From Pseudorhodobacter wandonensis (GTDB lineage: Bacteria; Pseudomonadota; Alphaproteobacteria; Rhodobacterales; Rhodobacteraceae), in the NCBI RefSeq assembly GCF_001202035.1, contig NZ_LGHT01000031.1, forward strand, positions 186,001 to 250,000: 64,000 nucleotides of DNA, read 5' to 3'. This document shows positions 17,524 to 26,296 of the stretch, in pieces. The first letter of the stretch is position 1. Every line of letters starts with the position of its first letter. A program made the translations under genes and the position numbers. Below the pieces are notes generated by a model. It searched no databases, was not told where the DNA came from, and saw nothing but the letters and a program-made list of their open reading frames with translations.

Positions 17524-18428
17524 GCGCGGCAAAACCGGCAAAGCACGAAAAGCGCGTGCTGTGTACGGGGCGGTTGTATTGTGATGTGGTGATGTCCGGT
17601 CTGTCGGGGCCACCCGTCGCGGGGCAAGAGGTCTATGCCAGCGCGATGGTCATGGCAGCAGGTGGAGGGGCCTATATCACGGCGGCCTATCTGGCTGCGA
17701 TGGGGCGTGGTGCGGGGTTGGCCGCCGTCATTCCGGCCGAGCCCTTTGCTGGCCAAATCGCGGATGAGCTGGGCGCGGCCGGGATTGCGCTGGACGCTTG
17801 CGTTTGCGCGCCCATCGGGGCGGACCCGCAGATTACGGTTGCGATGGTTACGGGCGGCGACCGTGCCTTTGTAACCCGCCGCAGCGGGGCCGCAGTTCCC
17901 GATACGGTGCCTGCGCAGATCAAAAGTGGCAAGTATGCGCATTTGCATATCGGCGAGTTGGCTAGCCTTGCCGATATGCCGCAACTGGTGGCGCTGGCCA
18001 AGGCTGCGGGCATGTCTGTTTCGGTTGATTGTGCCTGGGATGCCGAGATTTTGGCGCGGGATGATCTGGTAAACCTGCTGCGCGGTGTGGACGTGTTCTT
18101 GCCCAATCAGGCAGAGGCAGAGGCCCTTGCCCGGCATGCCGCACTGGCCGATTATGCGGATTTGGTCGTGGTGAAAAAGGGCAGTCACGGCGCCGAAGCG
18201 ATCATGGGCGGCGCCAAAACGGTGCGGCCAGCCCTGAAGGTGGACGTCGTGGATACAGTCGGTGCGGGCGATGCCTTTAACGCGGGCTTTCTGGATCGCT
18301 GGTTAGAGGGGTGCGGGCTGGCAGAATGTCTGGACGCTGGCGCCCATTCCGCGAGTGTGGCGCTGGCCCGCATGGGGGGCGCGCGTGGCCTGGCCCGTTT
18401 GGCCAGGTATCGCGGTGCCGCTGAATAG
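17520..18428 (+). CDS. PfkB-family carbohydrate kinase
   Basis: 302 residues. The C-terminal PfkB signature VDTVGAGDAFNAGFLDRW contains the catalytic aspartate and anion hole. The N-terminal glycine pair region (MVMAAGGGAYITAAYLAAMG) is the substrate lid side. The family phosphorylates ribose, fructose, 2-keto-3-deoxygluconate, nucleosides and similar hydroxylated substrates with ATP. It overlaps the ABC ATPase gene by 4 nt and ends the operon, so it presumably phosphorylates the sugar freed from the imported compound. Specific substrate not determinable. Confidence 0.9.
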   Translation: MSAAKPAKHEKRVLCTGRLYCDVVMSGLSGPPVAGQEVYASAMVMAAGGGAYITAAYLAAMGRGAGLAAVIPAEPFAGQIADELGAAGIALDACVCAPIGADPQITVAMVTGGDRAFVTRRSGAAVPDTVPAQIKSGKYAHLHIGELASLADMPQLVALAKAAGMSVSVDCAWDAEILARDDLVNLLRGVDVFLPNQAEAEALARHAALADYADLVVVKKGSHGAEAIMGGAKTVRPALKVDVVDTVGAGDAFNAGFLDRWLEGCGLAECLDAGAHSASVALARMGGARGLARLARYRGAAE

Positions 18429-18542
18429 CCAACCGGTGACGGGATTTGTCACATAAAACAGGCTTCTCAAACCTTAATTTCAATGCAATTGTTTTGGTAA
18501 GGACCGCGGCGATGCGGAGATTTTAAACAGAGGAAGCATAAG

Positions 18543-19238
18543 ATGACATTTAAATCATTAAGAATTATTTTGGCTACCACGGCGCTTGTCGGGTTTGCTG
18601 CCCCTGTTCTGGCACAGGATAAATCCGGCCCGAACGTGGATGAGGCTGCAAGCGGCCAGCCTGGTGGTGTGGCGCAATTTGATATGGCGCAGGGGCTTTA
18701 TACGATCAGTCTGGCGAACAAAGATGCGCTGATGGCGCTGACGGCGGCCAAACTTGCTGCAGGTGTCGAAATGACCGATGTTGAACGCGAGGGCGAGCAA
18801 AAGCTGACCGAAGGCGTGACCGAAGAGGCCGATGTGGCCGATGCACCGGCGGATGTTGCAATGATGCTGGCCTCGGCCCGTGAATTTGCGGCGGGCGATG
18901 AAACCATCTTGGGCCTGATTGAGGATGCCGAGGCCGAAGGCGCGCGCGGCCGCATTGGCGGGGCGTCCCGCCAAATGAGCCGCTTGCCTGCGGGTGCGAT
19001 TGATGTCTGGCGGATCCCGTTTTACGGCAACTCTTATGCCGAAATCGGAATTTCGGGCGATGGCGATGCGCCGCTTGCGGTGGTGGTAACCGATGAGAAC
19101 GGCAACCGTGTCGGTTGCCCGGCGCGGGTCTATGACAAGTTTTATTGCGATTTTGTGCCGCGCTGGAACGGGTATTTCAACGTCACGGTTGCCAACCAAG
19201 GTGGCAAGCGCAACAGCTATTACATTTTGACCAACTGA
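18543..19238 (+). CDS. Secreted protein of unknown function
   Basis: 231 residues with a Sec signal peptide cleaved near APVLA/QDK. I do not recognise the mature domain. Visible features are an acidic, alanine-rich, probably helical middle (residues about 60-145) and a C-terminal region of alternating hydrophobic residues, probably beta sandwich. That region has two cysteines ten apart (CPARVYDKFYC) and ends NSYYILTN. An RBS (AGAGGAAG) precedes the ATG. It stands alone between the sugar operon and tex and ends at a strong bidirectional terminator. Likely periplasmic; a pre-peptidase-like beta domain is a guess only. Confidence 0.7.
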   Translation: MTFKSLRIILATTALVGFAAPVLAQDKSGPNVDEAASGQPGGVAQFDMAQGLYTISLANKDALMALTAAKLAAGVEMTDVEREGEQKLTEGVTEEADVADAPADVAMMLASAREFAAGDETILGLIEDAEAEGARGRIGGASRQMSRLPAGAIDVWRIPFYGNSYAEIGISGDGDAPLAVVVTDENGNRVGCPARVYDKFYCDFVPRWNGYFNVTVANQGGKRNSYYILTN

Positions 19239-19253
19239 TTGATATGATGTGAT

Positions 19254-19286
19254 AAAGGCCCGGCATATTGCAGCCGGGCCTTTTTT
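19254..19286. terminator. Bidirectional intrinsic terminator
   Basis: Perfect 11-bp stem AAAGGCCCGGC / GCCGGGCCTTT around an 8-nt loop, with a T-run on the plus side and A's on the other. It serves the secreted-protein gene (plus) and tex (minus), whose stop codon lies inside it. Confidence 0.85.
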
Positions 19287-21612
19287 ACTTGCCGAATTTT
19301 CCGCGCAATGCATCGGCAAACGGGTTGGCCGCCGCCGTAGATTTCGGCGCGCTTTGCATCTGTGCCGGTTTGGGCGGGGCTTTGGGTTTGTCGCCACCCC
19401 GTTCTGCCCGCCGTTCCGAGGCTTGCTCGCGCGCCTCGCCGCTGTCTTTCTTCATCGTCAGGCCAATGCGTTTGCGCGGCACGTCCACCTCTACCACCCG
19501 CACTTTGACCACATCACCGGCTTTCACCACCTCATGTGGGTCGCTGACAAATTTGTCGGCCAACTGGCTGACATGGACCAAACCATCCTGATGCACGCCG
19601 ATATCAACAAAGGCACCAAAGGCCGCGACATTCGTCACCGTGCCTTCCAGCATCATACCGGGTTTGAGGTCTTTGATGTCATCGACGCCTTCGGCAAAAC
19701 TCGCGGTTTTGAACTCGGGGCGCGGGTCGCGGCCGGGTTTTTCCAGCTCGGCAAGAATGTCTTTGATCGTGGGCAGGCCAAAGCGGTCATCGACAAAGGT
19801 CATCGGATCAAGCTGCGCCAGTTTGGGCGAGCCCATCACCTCACGCAGGTCGCGGCCACAGGCGGAGACGATTTTACGCGCAATATCATAGGCTTCCGGG
19901 TGCACTGCCGAGGCATCCAATGGCTCTGACCCGCCGGAAATGCGCAAGAAACCAGCCGCCTGTTCAAACACTTTCGGCCCCAGCCGCGCAACTTTCAGCA
20001 GGTCGCGGCGCTTGGCAAAAGGGCCGTTGGCGTCGCGGTGGGCAACAATCGCCTCGGCCAGGCCCGGCCCCACGCCTGACACGCGGGCGAGCAGGGGGGC
20101 AGAGGCGGTGTTCAGATCAACGCCAACCGCGTTCACCGCGTCTTCGACCACGGCTTCAAGGCTGCGGCCCAAACGATGCTGGTCAACATCATGCTGGTAT
20201 TGGCCGACGCCAATCGCTTTGGGTTCAATTTTAACAAGTTCGGCCAGCGGATCCTGCAATCTGCGGGCAATCGAGACGGCACCGCGCAGGGACACGTCAA
20301 GATCGGGAAACTCGCGCGCGGCCAGTTCCGACGCGGAATAGACCGAGGCACCGGCCTCGGACACGATAACCTTGGTGGGCTTTTTGGCGGTAGCGGGCAG
20401 AACGGCCAGCAGATCGGCAACCATCTTTTCGGTTTCGCGGCTGGCGGTGCCGTTGCCGATGGCAATCAGGCCAACGCCGTGCTTGCCGATCAGCTGCGCA
20501 ATCGCCACTTGTGCGCCGCGCAGGTCGTTTTTGGGCTGGAACGGATAGACCGTATCGGTGGCCAACAACTTGCCCGTGGCATCGATCACGCAGACTTTGA
20601 CGCCGGTGCGGATACCCGGATCAAGCCCCATCGTGGCCTTGCCGCCAGCGGGGGCTGCCAAAAGCAAGTCTTTCAAATTGCGCGCAAAAACGCGGATGGC
20701 CTCGGCCTCGGCACGGTCACGCAGATCGCCCATAAGATCAAGTGTCAGACTGGTTTTCAACTTGATACGCCAAGCCCAAGCCGCAACCTCACGCAACCAA
20801 AGATCGCCTTTGCCTGTGCCACTTGCCTGCAATGAGGCGCCGCACATCGACTCGCAGGGAGAAGTGCCACGCGGGGCATCGGGGTCAATTTCCAGATCGA
20901 GGCTTAGAAAACCCTCATTCCGGCCGCGCAGCATGGCCAGAACGCGATGCGAAGGGGCGGAATGCCAGGGTTCGGAATGGGCGAAATAGTCGGAGAACTT
21001 GGCGCCCTCGGCCTCTTTGCCTGCAACGACGGTGGCAGCAAGGCGGCCCACCGATTTCATATGGTTGCGCAGCTTGCCCAAAAGCGTAGCATCCTCGGCC
21101 AAACCTTCGGCAATGATGTCGCGCGCGCCTTCAAGGGCGGCTTTGGTATCGGCGACCTCGGCATTCAGATAGCTGCCCGCCAAGGCAACGGGATCGGCGC
21201 TGCGATCGGCCAGAATACCCTCGGCCAGCGGACCAAGGCCGTTTTCGCGGGCAATCATCGCGCGGGTGCGGCGCTTGGGCTTATAGGGCAGGTAGATGTC
21301 TTCCAGCTCGGCCTTGGTGGTGGCGGCGGTCAGGCTGGCGGTCAGATCATCGGTTAGTTTGCCTTGCTCGGTGATCGAGGACAGAATCGCCGCGCGGCGT
21401 GATTCGAGTTCACGCAGGTAGGCGAGTCGTTCGGCGAGGTTGCGCAGCTGGGTGTCATCCAGCCCGCCGGTGACCTCTTTGCGGTAGCGCGCGACGAAAG
21501 GCACGGTTGCGCCGCCATCCAAAAGGTCAACGGCAGCAACGACTTGGCCGGGGTTTGCCCCGATTTCCGAGGCGATAAGGCGGGCAATGCGGGCGGCGAG
21601 ATCTGGGGTCAT
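19285..21612 (-). CDS. tex: Tex, S1-domain RNA-binding transcription accessory protein
   Basis: 775 residues, the usual Tex length. In order: the helical Tex N-terminal region; a YqgF/RNase-H-like domain starting at [16 protein letters not shown]; helix-hairpin-helix motifs ([20 protein letters not shown] and [14 protein letters not shown]); and a C-terminal S1 domain ([35 protein letters not shown]). A basic, low-complexity tail follows ([12 protein letters not shown]). Tex binds nucleic acid and acts with RNA polymerase; details in alphaproteobacteria are little studied. The gene is monocistronic and starts opposite the short lipoprotein gene region. Confidence 0.96.
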   Translation of the reverse strand: MTPDLAARIARLIASEIGANPGQVVAAVDLLDGGATVPFVARYRKEVTGGLDDTQLRNLAERLAYLRELESRRAAILSSITEQGKLTDDLTASLTAATTKAELEDIYLPYKPKRRTRAMIARENGLGPLAEGILADRSADPVALAGSYLNAEVADTKAALEGARDIIAEGLAEDATLLGKLRNHMKSVGRLAATVVAGKEAEGAKFSDYFAHSEPWHSAPSHRVLAMLRGRNEGFLSLDLEIDPDAPRGTSPCESMCGASLQASGTGKGDLWLREVAAWAWRIKLKTSLTLDLMGDLRDRAEAEAIRVFARNLKDLLLAAPAGGKATMGLDPGIRTGVKVCVIDATGKLLATDTVYPFQPKNDLRGAQVAIAQLIGKHGVGLIAIGNGTASRETEKMVADLLAVLPATAKKPTKVIVSEAGASVYSASELAAREFPDLDVSLRGAVSIARRLQDPLAELVKIEPKAIGVGQYQHDVDQHRLGRSLEAVVEDAVNAVGVDLNTASAPLLARVSGVGPGLAEAIVAHRDANGPFAKRRDLLKVARLGPKVFEQAAGFLRISGGSEPLDASAVHPEAYDIARKIVSACGRDLREVMGSPKLAQLDPMTFVDDRFGLPTIKDILAELEKPGRDPRPEFKTASFAEGVDDIKDLKPGMMLEGTVTNVAAFGAFVDIGVHQDGLVHVSQLADKFVSDPHEVVKAGDVVKVRVVEVDVPRKRIGLTMKKDSGEAREQASERRAERGGDKPKAPPKPAQMQSAPKSTAAANPFADALRGKFGK

Positions 21613-21675
21613 GCTAACGGCTTCCTGTTGGGAAACCGGACAATAGCCAAGCGTTACGGCGGGGCCAAGACCCTA

Positions 21676-21697
21676 AAGAGTGGGTGCAAACACTCTT
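21676..21697 (-). terminator. Weak hairpin downstream of the mini-lipoprotein gene
   Basis: Seven-bp stem AAGAGTG / CACTCTT with an 8-nt loop, 26 bp after the stop of the 26-residue lipoprotein gene on the minus strand, followed by TTAGG. The T-run is short, so termination would be inefficient. Confidence 0.4.
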
Positions 21698-21722
21698 GGC
21701 AAATTAGGTTGCGTGCCTTGCC

Positions 21723-21803
21723 TTAGATAAAGGGAATCACCGGGATACCGTCACCACAGGCTGACAAAAGGGTAAGAAGGCTGAGTGCGAGCAAGTATTT
21801 CAT
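21723..21803 (-). CDS. 26-residue predicted lipoprotein
   Basis: A complete frame with AGGG about nine bases before the ATG. It encodes a hydrophobic leader with a lipobox (LLSAC, cysteine at residue 16), followed by only ten residues (GDGIPVIPFI). A lipid-anchored decapeptide would remain after processing. Very small entericidin- or LptM-like lipoproteins exist and are often missed by annotation. No homology can be claimed. Leader quality, ribosome site and codon use support translation. It lies between tRNA-His and tex on the same strand. Confidence 0.55.
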   Translation of the reverse strand: MKYLLALSLLTLLSACGDGIPVIPFI

Positions 21804-21896
21804 GGCCGAATCCCTGATATGACGATCAGTAAACGCTAGCGGTTTGCCCTATGGGCGCAAGGCAAAACCTGTTTAAACAACGTGATATTGGGGGGA

Positions 21897-21973
21897 TGGT
21901 ACCACGTCCCCGGCTCGAACGGGGGACCTCTTGATCCACAATCAAGCGCTCTAACCAACTGAGCTAACGCGGC
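21897..21973 (-). tRNA. tRNA-His (anticodon GTG)
   Basis: Full cloverleaf on the minus strand: acceptor GCCGCGT / ACGTGGT (with G-U pairs), D arm, anticodon stem CTTGA / TCAAG with loop TTGTGGA (GTG), T arm CCCCG-TTCGAGC-CGGGG, and encoded CCA. The base before position 1 is T, not G, and the discriminator is A73. This is the divergent tRNA-His form known from many alphaproteobacteria, whose HisRS does not need G-1. Confidence 0.93.
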
Positions 21974-22087
21974 ACTGGTGGCGATTTAGACCGTGCTTGC
22001 GGTGAATGCAATACCCTTTGGAACGCTTGTCAGACGAGACGGTTCGGTTTATGCGGGAAAAAACCGAATTGGTTAAAGGATTGGGTC

Positions 22088-22297
22088 ATGGGGATTGATA
22101 AACAGAGCGATGTTGCGGCCAATTTGCAGATTGGGCCGACGAGCATGGGCATGGTGAGGCTGTATGTCGAAGGCGATGGCGTAGAATTGCCTTTGGACTT
22201 TGACCCGGAGGAAGCCGAAGAGATTGCCGAAGAACTGCGCGCTGCCGCAGCGGCGGCGCGTGCGATGGGCGACGGCGCTGGCAAGAAAAAGCGCTGA
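22088..22297 (+). CDS. DUF6324 family protein
   Basis: 69 residues. The sequence GPTSMGMVRLYVEGDGVELPLDFDPEEAEEIAEEL matches the short DUF6324 proteins found widely in Rhodobacterales. A glycine/methionine strand region is followed by an acidic helix and a lysine-rich end (GKKKR). No signal or membrane segment is present. Function unknown. GGGTC and GGATTGGG precede the start. It stands alone between tRNA-His and the convergent mmcB gene. Confidence 0.8.
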   Translation: MGIDKQSDVAANLQIGPTSMGMVRLYVEGDGVELPLDFDPEEAEEIAEELRAAAAAARAMGDGAGKKKR

Positions 22298-22325
22298 GCG
22301 CGACGGGCTGGCGCCAGATCTGCTG

Positions 22326-22370
22326 CCGGGGGCGGGTGCCTTCGGCGAGGATATTTATTGGATAGATGAT
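22326..22370 (+). repeat. Dispersed repeat, copy 2 (ATAGATGA tail)
   Basis: CCGGGGGCGGGTGCC, then GGCGAGGATATTTATTGG and ATAGATGAT, in the 89-bp gap between convergent DUF6324 and mmcB genes. It matches copies near 25226, 31061, 31205 (inverted) and 45873 (inverted). Confidence 0.65.
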
Positions 22371-22386
22371 AGAGCGTTTGGTGCGG

Positions 22387-22848
22387 CTATTCGGGCGAAG
22401 GCGTAAAAACCTGACCAAACCTTGTGTCGCGCAGGGCCTGAAGGCGCTGTGCGGCCGTACGGGCAAAGATTTGGGTAACCGACTTGCGCCGCGCGCCTGC
22501 GAGCTTTGACTCGTTGGCCATGCGGATGATTTCGGCATCATATTCATCAGCAAAAAGCAGGCCAGTGCCATCGGGAAGCAACTCGGTGGGGAAATCGGTC
22601 TGGACCGCCCAAAAGAACCGGTCACACCAGGGCAAGTATTTGTGCCATTTCTGATCGGTCAGATAATCGGCGCGCGAGGATTTGCATTCGATCACCCAGA
22701 TTTCGCCTTTTGGGCCCAAGGCCATGACATCGACGCGCAGGCCCGCGGTCGGGACCAATTCTTCAACGCAAGCAAAGCCGTGTGTTTGCAGGTGGCGGCA
22801 GGTGCCTTGTGCCAATTTCTGGCCGGGGGTGAGCGTGGATGACAACAT
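22387..22848 (-). CDS. MmcB family DNA repair protein
   Basis: 153 residues from the ATG at 22848; an in-frame GTG at 22917 would add 23 residues and cannot be excluded, because neither start has a strong ribosome site. The sequence LRVDVMALGPKGEIWVIECKSSRADYLTDQKWHKYLPWCDRFFWAV matches MmcB (formerly DUF1052). Its D...ExK arrangement (D in RVDVMAL, EC-K in VIECKSS) is characteristic of PD-(D/E)XK nuclease-like folds. In Caulobacter mmcB is a DNA damage-inducible gene. It is convergent with DUF6324. Confidence 0.85.
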   Translation of the reverse strand: MLSSTLTPGQKLAQGTCRHLQTHGFACVEELVPTAGLRVDVMALGPKGEIWVIECKSSRADYLTDQKWHKYLPWCDRFFWAVQTDFPTELLPDGTGLLFADEYDAEIIRMANESKLAGARRKSVTQIFARTAAQRLQALRDTRFGQVFTPSPE

Positions 22849-23018
22849 GTCTGAAATTGTGAACGAAGCGGGAACGTTTGGCAAGGGGTGGGATTTGACA
22901 GTTGATAGGGAAAACACCCTTGGCGTCCGTCCCCTGCGAGGTGGTCACAGGTAATTCGATACGCGTGCTCTGGACGAATGCGGTCGGGCTGCATAGCTTG
23001 TGCGCAAAGGAGATCCCG

Positions 23019-25031
23019 ATGACCAATCCGCTTTTATCCGACTGGACCCAAGATTTTGCCCTGCCGCCTTTTGATAGGATTAAGGATGACGATTTCGCCC
23101 CCGCCTTTGACGCCGCATTGGCCGAAGCGCGCGCGAATGTGGCTGCAATTGCCGACAATCCTGCCAGCCCCGATTTTGCAAATGTGATTGAGGCGATGGA
23201 GCAAGCCGAGGCCAAACTGGACCGCGTGGCGGGGGTGTTTTACAACCTTGCCGGTGCAGATAGCACCCCTGTGCGCGAAGCATTGCAGCGTGATCTGGCG
23301 CCGAAGCTGAGTGCGTTTTCGTCTGAAATCACCAATAACGCTGCGTTGTTCGCGCGGATAGAGGCGGTCTGGGCTGCGCGCAACGGGTTGGCGGGTGAGC
23401 AGCTGCGGGTGTTGGAGCTGTACCGCCAGATGTTTATCCGCGCGGGTGCACAGTTACGGGGGGATGCAGCAGACAGGTTGACGGCGGTAAAGGCGCGTCT
23501 TGCTGTGCTCGGCACCCAGTTCAGCCAAAACCTGCTGGCGGATGAACGGGAATGGTTCATGGAAATCAGCGAAGCTGATCTGGAGGGCTTGCCCGATTTT
23601 GTGATTGCCAGTGCGCGGGCCGCTGGTTCGGAAAAGGGTGTATCCGGGCCGGTTATCACACTGAATAGATCGCTAATTGTTCCATTTTTGCAATTTTCAC
23701 CGCGTCGGGCGTTGCGGCAGCGGGCCTATGAGGCCTGGGTGGCGCGGGGCGAAAACGGCAATGCCAATGACAATCGTGCAATTGCAGCCGAGACGCTGGC
23801 CCTGCGAGAAGAAAGGGCAAAGCTGCTGGGTTATGCCAGTTTTGCGGATTTCAAATTAGAGCCGGAAATGGCGAAAACCCCGCAAGCCGTTAGGGATTTG
23901 TTGATGCGGGTGTGGGAACCTGCAAAGGCCAAAGCAATCGCGGATGCCGAAGTGCTAGAGGCGATGATGCATGCTGATGGCGTTAACAGCGCGTTGGAGG
24001 CTTGGGATTGGCGCTATTATTCGGAAAAGCGCAGAAAGGCGGAGCATGATTTAGATGAGGCGGTGTTGAAACCGTATCTGAGCCTTGAGGCGATGCTGGC
24101 CGCGCAATTCGATTGTGCCAATCGCTTGTTCGGGTTGGAGTTCCGGGCGCTTGATGTGCCGCTGTATCACAAGGATGTGCGCGCATGGGAGGTCACGCGC
24201 AAGGGGCAGCATATTGCGGTGTTCTTGGGTGACTATTTTGCGCGTGGGTCGAAACGCTCGGGCGCGTGGTGCTCGGCTATGCGGTCGCAGAAAAAGTTGG
24301 GCGGAGATGTGCGGCCGATCGTGGTGAATGTGTGCAATTTTGCCAAGGGTGAGCCTGCGTTATTGTCATACGATGATGCGCGGACATTGTTCCATGAATT
24401 TGGCCACGCGCTGCACCAGATGTTGTCGAATGTGACCTATGGGTTCATCTCGGGGACAAGTGTGGCGCGGGATTTTGTGGAACTGCCAAGCCAGCTGTAC
24501 GAGCATTGGCTGGAAGTGCCAGAAGTGTTGGAAAAACACGCGCGGCATGTGGATACGGGCGCGCCGATGCCTGCTGATATGTTGAAGCGGCTTTTGGCTG
24601 CGGGGACTTATGACCAAGGCTTTGCCACAGTTGAGTTTTTGGCAAGTGCTTTGGTTGATTTGGCCTTTCATGAAGGGGCAGCACCCGCCGATCCGATGGC
24701 GAAACAGGCCGAGGTTTTGGCGGAATTGGGCTTGCCCCATGCTATCCGTATGCGCCATGCGACCCCGCATTTTGCGCATGTGTTTTCAGGTGACGGCTAT
24801 TCCTCGGGCTATTATTCCTACATGTGGTCCGAGGTGATGGATGCAGATGCCTTTGCCGCTTTTGAAGAGGCCGGTGATGCGTTTGACCCGAATGTGGCGG
24901 CGCGGCTGGAGAGGTTTATCCTTTCGGCAGGCGGAAGCCAGGATGCGGAGGCGCTGTATACACAGTTTCGCGGGCGTATGCCCGGGGTAGAGCCATTGTT
25001 GAAGGGACGCGGCTTGTTGGATGTGGCGTAG
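23019..25031 (+). CDS. M3 family oligopeptidase (OpdA/Dcp type)
   Basis: 670 residues from the ATG preceded by AAAGGAGAT; upstream in-frame codons lack support. It has zincin motif HEFGH at residues 459-463 (TLFHEFGHALHQM), with the downstream glutamate ligand helix in GTSVARDFVELPSQLYEHW. The C-terminal FSGDGYSSGYYSYMWSEVMDADAF is the conserved M3 substrate-binding loop. It is cytoplasmic, without a signal. It cleaves short peptides, including released signal peptides in relatives. A block of tandem hairpins follows its stop. Confidence 0.95.
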   Translation: MTNPLLSDWTQDFALPPFDRIKDDDFAPAFDAALAEARANVAAIADNPASPDFANVIEAMEQAEAKLDRVAGVFYNLAGADSTPVREALQRDLAPKLSAFSSEITNNAALFARIEAVWAARNGLAGEQLRVLELYRQMFIRAGAQLRGDAADRLTAVKARLAVLGTQFSQNLLADEREWFMEISEADLEGLPDFVIASARAAGSEKGVSGPVITLNRSLIVPFLQFSPRRALRQRAYEAWVARGENGNANDNRAIAAETLALREERAKLLGYASFADFKLEPEMAKTPQAVRDLLMRVWEPAKAKAIADAEVLEAMMHADGVNSALEAWDWRYYSEKRRKAEHDLDEAVLKPYLSLEAMLAAQFDCANRLFGLEFRALDVPLYHKDVRAWEVTRKGQHIAVFLGDYFARGSKRSGAWCSAMRSQKKLGGDVRPIVVNVCNFAKGEPALLSYDDARTLFHEFGHALHQMLSNVTYGFISGTSVARDFVELPSQLYEHWLEVPEVLEKHARHVDTGAPMPADMLKRLLAAGTYDQGFATVEFLASALVDLAFHEGAAPADPMAKQAEVLAELGLPHAIRMRHATPHFAHVFSGDGYSSGYYSYMWSEVMDADAFAAFEEAGDAFDPNVAARLERFILSAGGSQDAEALYTQFRGRMPGVEPLLKGRGLLDVA

Positions 25032-25085
25032 GCTTAGTTGAGGGCGGCGTGCCGATGGAAAAAACTGGGGTCCTTTCCTGACCCG

Positions 25086-25224
25086 AGAGAAGGCTGGGGG
25101 TTTCACACCCCCCGGACCCTAGAGAAGGCTGGGGGTTTCACACCCCCCGGACCCAAGAGAAAGCCGGGGGTTTCACACCCCCCGGACCCAAGAGAAAGCC
25201 GGGGGTTTCACACCCCCGGACCCC
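25086..25224 (+). repeat. Four tandem 35-bp hairpin units
   Basis: Units at 25086-25120, 25121-25155, 25156-25190 and 25191-25224 (the last one base short). Each holds the palindrome CCGGGGGT-TTCAC-ACCCCCCGG or a close variant. Units 1-2 share AAGGCT and units 3-4 share AAAGCC, so the array grew by two duplications. It sits between convergent genes 54 bp after the peptidase stop. Confidence 0.9.
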
Positions 25225-25225
25225 C

Positions 25226-25250
25226 GTGGGATATTTGTAGATAGATGATG
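25226..25250 (+). repeat. Dispersed repeat, copy 3 (ATAGATGA tail)
   Basis: GTGGGATATTTGTAG then ATAGATGATG, directly after the tandem hairpin array and ending at the stop codon of the convergent regulator gene. Confidence 0.65.
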
Positions 25251-26216
25251 TCAGGACGATTTGCGCAAGCTGCTAGGGGTGCGGCCAAAGGCGCGTTGAA
25301 AGGCGCGGCTGAGGGTCGATTGGCTGGAAAATCCGGTGCGTAGTGCCACTTCGGCAAGCGGGTGATGGGTGTCGGTTATCATGCGTCGCGCGGCCGCGAG
25401 CCGTAGGCCGAGCGCGTAGGCAGCGGGGCTTTGGTTCAGCGTTGTGCGGAAAAGTGTTTCCAAACGGCGCGTTGACAGGCCGAGATTGCGGGCCAGATCG
25501 GCGATATGCTCGGGCATGTCGAGCCGTGTTTCCATCCGCGAGATGGCGTTGGCAAGGCGTGGATCCAGTTTTTGGTGGCTGCTTTGCATTTGCGGTTCGG
25601 ACCCAGACTGTGGTGTCGTGATGAAACTGGCGGCAACTTGGCGCGCGACTGCGGGGCCGTGCCTGCTGCCGATCAGGTGCAGCATGAAATCTGCGGCAGG
25701 CGCGGCCCCGCCTGCGGTAAAGCGGTTCCGGTCGATGACAAAACGGTCGGGGGCCACGTCAATTTCGGGGTGGGCGGCGGCGAGGTCTTCGAAATCTTCC
25801 CAATGCACGGTTGCGCGGTAGCCGTTTAACAGGCCCGCGCGGGCCAGAACCCAAGGGCCAGCGTCTATTCCGCCGATCATCGTGAAGCGATGGGCCGCGC
25901 GCCGTAAGGACGCGATGAGGGGGCGTGTGGCGACCTCGGCCTGTTTGAACCCCGCGATGACCACCAAGGCATCTGCCTCTCCGGCATGCTCCAATGTGCC
26001 AGAGGAGGGCAGTTCTATGCCGCAGGTCAGCGGAATCGGGGCGCCGTTTGGGGTGAGAATGCGCCAGCGATAGGCCTGTGACCCCAAGTGACGATTGGCC
26101 GAGCGCATCGGGTCCAATGTGCTTGCCACCTCGAGGATTGAGGCTTGGGGGAGTACCAAGACCGCCAAAGTAAGCGGTTCGGTTGAGGGGGCGAAAAGAG
26201 TTGCGTGTTTTGCCAT
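25251..26216 (-). CDS. CdhR-like GlxA family regulator (DJ-1/PfpI plus AraC domains)
   Basis: 321 residues from the ATG at 26216; the longer frame begins at a TTG inside the next gene's start. Residues about 15-190 form a DJ-1/PfpI-like domain (LTLAVLVLPQASILEVASTLDPM, GGIDAGPWVLARAGLLNGYRATVHWE). The C-terminal 100 residues are an AraC helix-turn-helix pair ending LAEVALRTGFSSQSTLSRAFQRAFGRTPSSLR. The architecture and divergent position beside a BKACE gene match CdhR, the activator of carnitine catabolism in Pseudomonas. That assignment is by family and context, not proof. Confidence 0.85.
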   Translation of the reverse strand: MAKHATLFAPSTEPLTLAVLVLPQASILEVASTLDPMRSANRHLGSQAYRWRILTPNGAPIPLTCGIELPSSGTLEHAGEADALVVIAGFKQAEVATRPLIASLRRAAHRFTMIGGIDAGPWVLARAGLLNGYRATVHWEDFEDLAAAHPEIDVAPDRFVIDRNRFTAGGAAPAADFMLHLIGSRHGPAVARQVAASFITTPQSGSEPQMQSSHQKLDPRLANAISRMETRLDMPEHIADLARNLGLSTRRLETLFRTTLNQSPAAYALGLRLAAARRMITDTHHPLAEVALRTGFSSQSTLSRAFQRAFGRTPSSLRKSS

Positions 26217-26296
26217 AAATATTTCGTATATTGCAAAACAGCATTTGCCAAGGCCGTTAAGCTGGCCCGCAACCGAGAGACAAAAGGGAGATTCCA

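Noticed and set aside
25086-25224. Tandem repeat considered as CRISPR array
   Set aside because: The 35-bp units are directly adjacent with no unique spacers, and no cas genes are present.
25038-25244. 68-residue frame across the tandem repeats
   Set aside because: The frame is produced by the repeated hairpin units and has no ribosome site or homology.
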